Origin: Tubiluchus corallicola
Lineage: Eukaryota; Priapulida; Priapulimorpha; Priapulimorphida; Tubiluchidae
Assembly (NCBI GenBank): GCA_030141605.1
Contig: JAQGDQ010000509.1
Location: 1-64,000 of the forward strand
DNA length: 64,000 nucleotides
Direction: 5' to 3'
Below are positions 1-11,000 of the stretch, piece by piece. The stretch's first letter is position 1; each line of letters begins with the position of its first letter. The notes under the pieces were generated by a model that saw only the letters and a list, made by a program, of their open reading frames with translations, was not told the DNA's origin and did not search any database. The translations under genes were made by a program, and so were the position numbers.

Positions 1-339
1 TGATATTCTACATCAATGTGGAAAACTGGTAAGGTTACTTTTTTGTGGCAAGCTTTGCAGAAGGGCAATATATAAACGTCATATTGGTTTTTATTGGTGA
101 CTTGTTTAATTTTACAGTACACCTAACTGGAAGAATTTCTTGTATATTTTCAGGAAGGTTTGCTGTCTAGTTTAACTAAATTATCGAGTTTGACCATATC
201 TAGGAATGCATTTACAGCCTTTCCAATGGGAGGTCCAGCACAGTTCTGCTCTGTACACGTATGTAATCTTTTTTCTGCTAAATGTAAATGTTTATTACAG
301 CTATTGAAAAGGATTTTATAGTGTTTTCTCATTTTATTT
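1..339 (+). repeat. Left arm of long inverted repeat (continues off window)
   Basis: Positions 1-339 equal the reverse complement of 2044-1706 with one difference seen (268 versus 1777). Homology runs to base 1, so the arm extends beyond the window. It ends sharply after 'attttattt' at 339. The arm includes intron sequence on both sides of the SHOC2 exon. Confidence 0.92.
154..258 (+). pseudogene. Inverted duplicate of a SHOC2 LRR exon
   Basis: This 105-base segment is identical to the SHOC2 exon at 1891-1787 but lies on the opposite strand, with the same acceptor (ttttcag) and donor (gtatgt). It encodes 35 residues, including 'PMGGPAQF', a hallmark of SHOC2 near the middle of its repeat array. 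It lies in the left arm of the large inverted repeat. No adjoining SHOC2 exon is visible to its right on the plus strand, so as assembled it is an isolated exon. If the assembly folds back on itself, it is simply the same exon counted twice. Confidence 0.85.
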
Positions 340-1705
340 CATTATCTTACTTGTGGAATTAGCTATAACCTGTTTATTATATTAAGGCAAGTTGCATACA
401 AGAATAGCAATATTTATTCAGAAAAGCAATTAGTTTTCCTTCAGCATCTGTAAAATGAAATTATTTTCAAATAGGTAAATGTGAAATAAGAGATGAAGAA
501 TTTTTTTTAACCTAATACTCAAGTTTTGTAAATGCTTTAAGGTCAAGAAAATCGGTGAAGTAGGTTTCAGAAAAATCGACTTAAAAATTATATTAATTTA
601 TAGCAATCTTAAGCGTATATCATACTCACACTAAAAGAAATTCCCACTGTCTTTTATTTTAAATCTCCGGCAATACTGTTCCAACTGTGCCATTACGTCA
701 AGCACCCACAACCTAAATCTTTAAACTACATGCACACATTGCACAGTATTGTACACCCAGCAAATTGAAAGACTTCATGATTGAGTACTTGTTGTTGGCG
801 GTGTGCACATTGTGGGAGATTGTACAGTACTTCCTGAAATTTCGCGAGTAACTTTTATCGATTTCTGATTGTCTAAAGTCATTTGGTTGGCGGGTTGAGT
901 TGCAAATTATTGTTAAAGACTACCGATTCATCCAATGGCGGCAAGGAAGTAGTAATAACATCTCGTCTGTGATTCACTCAGTGACACAGGAACTTCATTT
1001 TCAATTTCAGCTTAAATGGGGGCTCTTGGAATGACAGCTGCTGTGAACTTGATTCAAGTAGCAGCGAAAGTCTTGACTGTAAAATTTTATGCATTCACAT
1101 TTTATATTAACTTTTTGTTAGATTTGCACTGAAGATTTAAAAAAATGTTATTTTAGGTTTCTTTATCACGTAGATTTTTTTAAAACCTATAGGCCTTTTA
1201 CCCGAGGAAGCACTGCTTTAATTAGATATCGATGCATTACTAACATGTATTTACTTTTTAGGGTTTCACATTTTTTCATAAAAAACCATTATACTTTGAC
1301 TGAAATGTGTTCAACTTTCAGTCAATTATCATTTTCCTTTTACACTCCCTTGAGACCAAAGTTTTGGGTGATTTCGTTGTCAACTTGTTTGTCAAAATTT
1401 TTTAATGAATTAACTCACCTGAAGACACCGTGAGTAATTTTTATAAAAAGTAATTATTTTTTTATCAATTTACTACATACATGCAAGACTTTTGATTACA
1501 AAACACATTAGCAAGGAGTAACAATGATGTCCAGTTAAATTTAATGACAACTGACAAATAAAATAGCCTAATAATTTTGGTTGCCACTGGGCTTATTGCT
1601 GCTTGTGTCATCTAAACTAGATCCAACAATATCAACAACTTTGCAAATTAACAGTTATTATTCGAGCATTTATATTACTCATGTTTGGTTAACAAGCACA
1701 TGTGT
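340..1705. other. Spacer between inverted-repeat arms
   Basis: AT-rich sequence of 1366 bases. I searched both strands by eye for the next SHOC2 repeats and found none. Short open frames (for example 1245-1433, plus strand) have no recognisable domain or splice context. The stretch 660-960 is somewhat richer in GC but I can assign nothing to it. Confidence 0.5.
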
Positions 1706-2044
1706 AAATAAAATGAGAAAACACTATAAAATCCTTTTCAATAGCTGTAATAAACATTTACATTTAGCAGAAAAAATATTACATACGTGTACAGAGCAGA
1801 ACTGTGCTGGACCTCCCATTGGAAAGGCTGTAAATGCATTCCTAGATATGGTCAAACTCGATAATTTAGTTAAACTAGACAGCAAACCTTCCTGAAAATA
1901 TACAAGAAATTCTTCCAGTTAGGTGTACTGTAAAATTAAACAAGTCACCAATAAAAACCAATATGACGTTTATATATTGCCCTTCTGCAAAGCTTGCCAC
2001 AAAAAAGTAACCTTACCAGTTTTCCACATTGATGTAGAATATCA
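1706..2044 (-). repeat. Right arm of long inverted repeat
   Basis: This is the reverse-complement partner of 1-339. It contains the SHOC2 exon 1891-1787 in the orientation of the rest of the gene. Beyond 2044 the sequence continues as a normal SHOC2 intron up to the exon ending at 2536. Confidence 0.92.
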
Positions 2045-5000
2045 TATAAACGACTTAACCTTAAGTCCTTTATCAAACATTACACTTTATACTACATGAT
2101 ATAGTATAGAACTATCAAGATCACTACCCAAAAAGTTTAGTCTCAGTTCTTAAGGTTCTGGCTATTTAAAATGCATTTTTGGTAACTAAATGCCCTTAAA
2201 TTTGAGTCTGCATTCAAACCGTACACTCCACTCCAAACTGTAAATTTATTTTCTTTGTGTAAATATAATGTATGCAAGTACATATAATCATTGAATGGCT
2301 CAAATTAGTTATTAGAATAAAGATAACACCCAATTTTTAAATATTCATGGGTCATTGTTTATCTAATTCTGAGAGCCATTTGAAATATACATTGACACAC
2401 AATGTTATTTAAAAATTTATAATGCAATATAAATCCTGATCAACAATTGGTAATTTCTACAACTTGACACTAGGTCACCTTTGCGACAACATTTTGTTAA
2501 ACAAGTTACCAATTGTTGACACAGAGGCAACTCACCGGTAATTGTGAAATATTGTTTCCTTCTATGTTAAACTCTTCCAAGTTGACACAGTTGCTCAGAG
2601 TGCTTGGAACAGCATTTAGTCTGTTGTATCTATAATAATAAAAAATTAAGTAATATTCAACTCTTACAAATAAATAAGTGGTGTCTACCAGACATTAGGA
2701 ACACGATACATTATGTGTATCCGTTATAGATAAAAATCAGTTTATATTATTTTCAATGAACTCATTTATCAGATCTGCATATGCATTATTTTTTCCGCAG
2801 CTATTTCCTTTTGATTTTTAATGATTTCACATTCTTCTTGTAACTTCCAGGCACTAATAAAAGTTGATAAGTTATTTCCATTCTTTTCATATTTAAAGGC
2901 GAACAGGCAAAAATTAACTCACCTTAAGCCAAGTCTAGAAAGAGATGTAAGATTCCCTAAAGAATCAGGGATATCTCTGAGTTCATTATGTTGCAGGTCT
3001 AATGATGATGTGTGCTGACATCGTCCAATTTCTGAAATTTATTACACAGTAAAACAAACCATTAAATCTACATGACAAATGTGTAACACAAAGTGTAAAT
3101 TAATAATAAAGTAATGGGATTAAGCCTACTAAGCTCTTGCACAATTTAAACATAGGTTAAGAGACAACAACAAAATTTTGTTTTTCAACTGAAACAAAAG
3201 CAAAGAAAAATCTGAAAAGTGCAATGGTCAATCAACAGAAATCTCAAACATTCCACAACGTTCGAAATTTTCCTGACAATTTTTTTAGATAGCAAATCAA
3301 AATATCAAGGCATCACAAAACACCATTAAAATGCAATCATTATACATATATAATATTTCGGTTGTTCACCAGCCTTTCCCAAATGATAAATAACAGAAAA
3401 AAACAAATGCAAAGATCAGTTTGAAATCTTAAAACATTTAATGCAAGATATAATAGAACAATATATAAAAATTATTAAATTATGATGCAAATTGTAAGAA
3501 CAAAACACAAATTCACTATAGTAATGAGTAAATTTCCTCTAATGCTCAATTTTTGAATTTGATAACGGATTATTAACTGTAATAATTTATGCATGCTTCT
3601 TTGATCAAAAATTCGAATTAATTTCTGAGAGACTTGCAGTATAACTACATGTCTAAATTTGTCTGAAGTGATTAGTTCATTACAAAAAGTTAGATGTGCA
3701 ACACTTAATTAACTATTTCTATGTTTGCGTTCATAATTTGATTACCTAGTTGCGTTATAGTCTGACCTATATGCTGATTGTTGGAACTAAGACATCTAAA
3801 CTATATATCACATTGGCAAGACGAAAATTATGACAAGGAATATCTTTTTCTCTGAAACATAAAGATGTGAACATATTCTTTGTATTGATAGAAATTGGCT
3901 TCATTATATTAGCAGCCCGAAAAATAAAGCTAATGTTATTTGCTCTTACACTGCTGATAAATGGCAATTTTGCACATCCAAATAGAATTATTTTAAGGCT
4001 TGATTATTGGAACTAATTAACATCTTGAATACTAGTAGCAGTTGTAGTAGGATCTGCAACAGACATGTTTGTAAGATTTCAAAAATTTCTATTGTTTACA
4101 TTATTTGAGAAGGCTAAAGAACAACCAAAAGTTCAAAATGTCATGCCAACATTCCAACATATTTACATTTAATTTTTTAGAATATGAATTAGGAATGTGC
4201 ACAAATAATTGATTATCCTATGTACAGTGTACTGACCATACGATCAATACCACCAGCTCATTTACGGAGGCAAAAACCAACATACTGTCTCGACAAAAAC
4301 AATCTGCAATCTTGCCACCTTTGCCTTGTCGTAGACAAAGAAAAACAGTCATTCCACAGTCTTGATAATTGCCGCCTGGGATAAATCACGAGGGAATTGG
4401 ATATACTGTATATACTTAGTCATCACTATGAAATCAAAGAGCTTGGTCAGAGAACCTTATGGAAAAATTAATTCAAACACTGCAGAATATTCATTCCACA
4501 GTCAGCTCACTGCCTTGCGTAATTCACTGGGAAATTGGGTATACTGCATATACTGAGTCGCCATTATGAAATCAAAGAGCTTGTTCAGAGAACCTTATGG
4601 AAAAATTAATTCAAACACTGCAGAATATTCATTCCACAGTCAGCTCACTGCCTTGCGTAATTCTCTGGGAAATTGGGTACACTGTATATACTGAGTCGTC
4701 ATTATGAAATCAAAGAGCAAGTCTAGCTAGAAATTAATCAGTAGAAATATGAATAAAACTCATAATACTTTTAATTTATGTGATCTGAGCAGCAATGATT
4801 TTTGCCTTTGGAATATATCTCAATTCTTTGCGTCGTAACTTAACACCATATTTTGCTGGAACACAATAGCATTGTAAAAATGAGGACTTACTATATACAA
4901 GTTTAGAAATTTAGGACAGGACAAAAGTCAAGGTGGCTTTACCAAGCTGTATGTAATAAAGTTCTACCTTCAGGTAAATGTTCTAGGTGGTTGTGGGCAA

Positions 5001-8000
5001 CATCGAAATTTACTAAGTTCACTAGTCGACCGATAGCTCGTGGCAATTCTTTGATTTTATTTTCTCTCAGACTCAACATACTCAAATGCTGAAAATATAA
5101 TTAAACAAATAAACAAATAAAAACTTAAAAAGAATCTTTAACAGCAAGTTTGCAATAAGTTCATTTCAAATACTAGTAAAAGTCTAGGACCTAGACAAGT
5201 TCACCTTGTCCATTTTTATTAAATACCAAAATATTTTCTTTGCTTTTCTCATTGGTAGAAACAGAATCATCTAATAAACAATAAATGTGATGTTACCCTA
5301 CAGCAACATATAGTACCCATTTGATAAACCACTTTGATCCAATAAACAATGATTTGCAACTGCAATAACTCATGAATGTTTGTTATGATTTACAACCTAG
5401 ACAAGGCATCTACCAGAACAAAATATGCTTGCTTTTAGGGAATTAGTGCATTTATAAGCCATTTTGAAAATCAATGGCTTACTATTTCGTATTTTGAAAT
5501 ACCTGATACAAGTCAGAGATAATATGACTTCACACAGAATAATATGACATTTTATAACTTTATTATAAAAAATGAATTAATTCCTTCAAGAAGGGCATGT
5601 CAATGTCAAACCTTGCATATTTATCTCCATCAAATGTCATTGTGATATTTAATTCATAAGATTTGGATAAATTTGTTTCTTGCACCATGTGCATTCGTCT
5701 TAAAAAAACATACGTTTTTGTTTCAGATATTTCATAATTGTTTTATGCACTTCATTTCGTTTTTGCAAAAGCATGGATATTTGCTTCTTATATAACAGGT
5801 TATTTATTTCATATAATCAAACACATTTTTTATTTTTATACTGTTCAAAAATTACATGTATTTGTTTCTTAAATCACATGTATTTATTTTAAACAGTTTT
5901 CTGTTATGAATTCTGAAATAACTCATGCAGTCACACTGTAGAAATTGTCTCTATCAGTGTGGACCCAATAATTATTGTAAATGCTTTTTAGTGCTAATGA
6001 TTCATTTACAGCTGTTTGACAACAGGCAAGAAAAATGACAAGAGTGGTGATAGTATATGCTTTTAAACTCACAATGTTGCGCCTGGTTGGGCATGGATGG
6101 GTAATACCAGGAAATCACTTTTGGAAATTTTATGTACTTCTTTGAGGCAGAATGTATAAGACAGAGCAGTATCTGTTAAATCATCATCTCATCTTAGATT
6201 AGTTTTCATAAAGAGGTAAGTTGTGGTCATGACTACATCGTTTCTGTTTGCAATTTGAAATGTTTGATCTTTACTCATGCATTAATCTACCCAAAATAAA
6301 AAGTAGCTTCATTAATGATATAGCAAACATTCAACTTACCACCAAAGAACCGATTTCGTCTCCAACTTCTTTGATTCGATTAAATCTAAGGAAGAGCGTC
6401 GTCAGTGATGTTAATTTGTACACTACGCTTGGTATCTAGAACAAACGGTAGTTTTCTATTAATTATTGAATTAGCATCACGATAATGATCTTAGGGTGAG
6501 CTAGCAATGAATTAAACGGAATAACCTCCTCATTGATTCATTCACTGAAATCCTATCCCACATTCCTGTGCAACAAAGGCATTAATAAACTGCTAATTTC
6601 TTGTAGATCTGTCAGTTTATTATGTGTTAAGCTAATAATATATTTGATTGTTTATGTGCAATACCTTCATTTCCACGAAATGGCAAACATGTGGTGTACA
6701 ATATAAATTTGTGCAAAGCTGCAATCACAAGTAGTTATAATCTTGCATAAACAGTAACATTATACAATCACTTCTTTACTTTTTTATTATCTATTTTTAT
6801 TTTAAACAAACTAGTTACATGCATATTACTTATAAACATACACAGAGAAAAAGGAAAAAATATGAAGCAATGAAGACCTAATAAAGTAGTAAAACACTGC
6901 TGTTTTATTGGTTCACTCACCTCTGTAAGTTTGTTATGTCTTAAATCAAGCACCCGTAGCTGTCGAAGATTTACCAAACTTTCCGGGAGACTCATTAACG
7001 AGTTTTCACTAAGTGCCAGAGTCTGCAAGTTTACCAACTGTCCTATTTCCGTCGGAAGAGTTGTCAATTTGTTGCCATACACATAAAATTCTACTAGGTG
7101 TTTAAGCTCTTTCACGGAAGGTGGCAAAGCAGAAATCTGCAAAAAAAATTTCAAACCTCCCAATTTTTGACAAAACACTGATAAATTTTGGACTTCTATG
7201 TGAAATTCTATCTAATTTAGTGACACTTTTACTCCCAAAAGAACATTCATCAATTGAGTTTAATTCTAATTATTTGCACTGCAAAAAAAGAACAAGAATG
7301 AAGTTATCTCTTGCATCACACATTTTAAATACTATCACGCAGTGGTTCAAGATTCTGGGTTCAGCATTCAAGATTATGCCTGTAACTGTTATAAACAACA
7401 ATTCTAAAACTTCTTTATTCACATCAAAAAATAATAATAGATAGTCACAATTCAATATGTCACATTCATGGCAGGAAAACCTATAGTGAAAAAAAAAAAA
7501 ACAACAAAGACCGGACAAGCCCACATATTTAAAATGTGAAGTTGCAGCAAACAGAATTTAGTCTTTTGTTTTGCTTTATAGTCTCAGAATTTTACTCCAA
7601 GAATTCTGTAAAACCAAGAACACCTGCTGCATAAATTACCTATATTTGATCATTGAATTCCTCACAGTTTTGGAGCATTAAGTTAAACAATTTGCAAAAA
7701 AAGATAAATTTATAAACTCAATATGATATTTCAATATACAGTGAAATAAAAAAAATGGCAAATCAATTGATCTATTACAGCTGGATATACTCTAGCTGAT
7801 CAAACCATGAAGCAGTTGTTTCCAACTTCAGATACTAAGTTAATTATATAAACTAGTAAAAAAGAACAAAATTTTAGCAAAAACGTGTAGCAACCAATTG
7901 AAGCAGTGATAATAATATGATGAATGTGATGAACTTACACTTGATTTACTTAAATCTATCCTAGTATTTCCCTCTTCTTTACATCGGCTAAATTCTTTGG

Positions 8001-11000
8001 AAACATCCTGTTAAGAAACAAAAGTTATTTACTAAAAGTGAAATTAACTACCAGGAAATGATGTGGCGGACATTTAAAGATCTTTTCAACACAACTTAAA
8101 TGCACTTCCGCTTGTACTTGCATGTGTGAATGCATGTGCTTACATACAAGTTTGTGACAGTGACTTTTTATAATAAAATAAAAATGGATAAACAGATAAC
8201 ATGTCGTTATACAGCTTTTCAGAATAAGATCAATAGTGGCATGAATGCGAGCAATATAAAGTCATGCTGCAATTAAAAGATATTGATGTCAGACATTTTA
8301 ATATTTTAAAGAATATGACAAAGACGTTCCAGCAATGAAAAGAAACTATTTCCCAATTTCAATGGCAAGAAGTAACGTGACATATGAAATAATGCTGCTG
8401 GTGTGCACACTTGCATACATTTTCATGTCTCAAACGTCTGATGACGAATATAAAAATATATTTTCATATCATACCAAAGATTTTTACACATAGAAAACTA
8501 TCTTTATTACTTGTAATAAAAAAAGTTCAGGTGGGCCAAATAACTTACTAGGTCAGCTGTGGCAAAAGCCTTCCCCTTTTTAACTGTTGGATTTGTAGGT
8601 TTGGCTTTGTTAGAGCCTGGTTGTGATACCATGACTTGTCGAGGTCGTGTTGGGTCAGGTTGTGAAGTAGTAGTCATGCTCGGCTTCTTCTCCTGCAGTT
8701 AAATAAACATATTTATTTATGCAAATATTACTTACTTTATTTACTGCATGTATTGCAGTAGATTCAAGACTGCATAGAATTACGATTTAGATCTAAGGTT
8801 GGTTATATGACAGGCAATAAGTAATTAGTGTTTGGTTAAGTATATTATAATAATTTACTTAAATAAGTCCTAAATAATTATTATCAGTTATGGTAACTCT
8901 TTAGATATTCAGCTATTTCACCTATATATCCAACGAAACGATAAATTATTATACTCAGCTAAAATTTATGTTTTTCTTAAACATTCATTACTACACCAAG
9001 TGTTTTATAGGCTTAAGAATTTTAGTTGCAGGTAAATAATGAGCCTACTAGTAATTCAGCTTACCAGCTGAATGTGCTACTTTTTGCAGCTATCGCTAAG
9101 TTACCGTTACATGAAATTCCCACTGATAGCTGTGCTATTAGCAGTAGAGCTCAAATCATGGTCGTGGTAACCACAGAGTCTCAGGGGTCCAGGGATCATA
9201 CTGATACTGGCATTGACACTATGGGGATAATTTAGGTTATCAACAGTACCTATAGTTTGATTTGTCAGGCTTTACAGGCTCTGTAATGTTGTTAAGTTAG
9301 TGTGAATGTAGTGCCTTTACTATAGCACTCATATCTCGGTTTGCAGGACCTCGTTTTTATGGATATCGAAAAAATCGGACAAAATCTGGACCGTTAAAAG
9401 TACAGCATATTACAATCCGTTGTTTCGTGTGCTGACCGCTAGTTGGCGGGCTGTCACTTTGTTTACATCATTACGTCAGTACAACTGTATACTTTGTATG
9501 TTAGGAAAGGCCGGTACTAGATGTTTATGATACATTAGGCAATTACTCTACATTACCGTGAATCTTATACACAGCACCTACTGTATTAGCTTAGTATCGG
9601 CAAATATGGACAATCAGCAAATTTGAACCGACGTTTTCCCACTTTTCTCTGGCAGACCGAGATATGAGTGTACAACCACTAAATCCACTGTTACAAAGCA
9701 GCCATGAGAACTAACTGTGTCGTGCCTATGCATAATTTTTCCATATATTTGCATATAAAAGCTTTATTAGTCATTTTACAAAATAAGACATTGCAACTTA
9801 TGCTATATAAACCCAAACTTCGTCAGAACAAATCCTCAGTGAACATCACTAAAGTCATTTAAGTGCAGACAAAATGCTTTTATCATGCCTCAGTCTGCAG
9901 TGACACCAGCTGGCAAAAAGCCAACACTGCAGTACTCGTGAATTTAAACAAAAATTTTTGCATTTGTTCCTTACTTAAACATCAGCCAATGCCTGTTGGA
10001 GATTAATAAGTTTTCCAGCAGTCTAACCCACCAATGGTCAATCATTATCATGGGACTTAATGCATAAGCTAGTTGTGATGATACAATGAGCACACAATTA
10101 TTTTAAGTTTAGTGAAAGAAAAGTCAGTATCGAATATGAAGCTGGAATATTATATTGCCCACAGCCCTTCATGACACAGGCAGCTTTTAGCTCAATAATT
10201 TTTCCTGTACTGGTGGGCCACAGTAGGTGCACACGAAATTAAATAGCCTTATAAGTGGTTATATCCTGGCAACAGTGATAAAAATAAGTGGGATATACAT
10301 ACATTACTCTTACATACATTACTTCATAAATTATATGTAACACCTGCATCTTTAAAATAAAATGGACAGAAAGTAGAATGTGGGATATACATACATTAGT
10401 CTTACATACATTACTTCATAAATTATATGTATCGCCTGCATCTTTAAAATAGAATAGATAGAAAGCAGAATACAACAGAAAATCTTTGCTGCATACTGAA
10501 TGTTTACCATCCAGTTTTCTTGTTAAGTGAAATACAGTAACAAAAGTTTTAAGTTGTCTGCTAGCTGTAGTAACTATGGCAGCATGCTATAGAAATAATT
10601 ATTGAAAGAATGCAGAGTATTAAGTGTAGGCAGGGCACGTGACTTATGTTTCATAAATCTATACATCTGCTTGGTCAGCAGTGAAGTATATTGTCAAGCA
10701 TCTGCCGTGTAAATTAACGCTAATGACCACCTTGCATCTAGGAATCTAATTTTTTTTTAAATCAGAAATATAGGAAAGTTTCATATATTATGCATAAATG
10801 ATCAAAAACGACGCATTATTAACGTAAGCGAAAATTTGAGATATGTGATGCGATTTTAAATGATTTTTTATGTGTATTAGCATAGGAGCTCAACGGGACT
10901 TTTAAATGTGATATGAAATAACCAAAACTACAAATTTATGAGATAAGTGATAAGTGGAGTTAAAATGTATCCATTTTCTAGCTAGTATTTGAAAAGTCCA

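Noticed and set aside
2440-2516. Short inverted repeat 'caacaattggtaa'/'ttaccaattgttg'
   Set aside because: Only about 13 bases in an AT-rich SHOC2 intron; could be chance.
7121-7444. Plus-strand frame of 107 residues
   Set aside because: Antisense to a SHOC2 exon and its intron; no recognisable protein.
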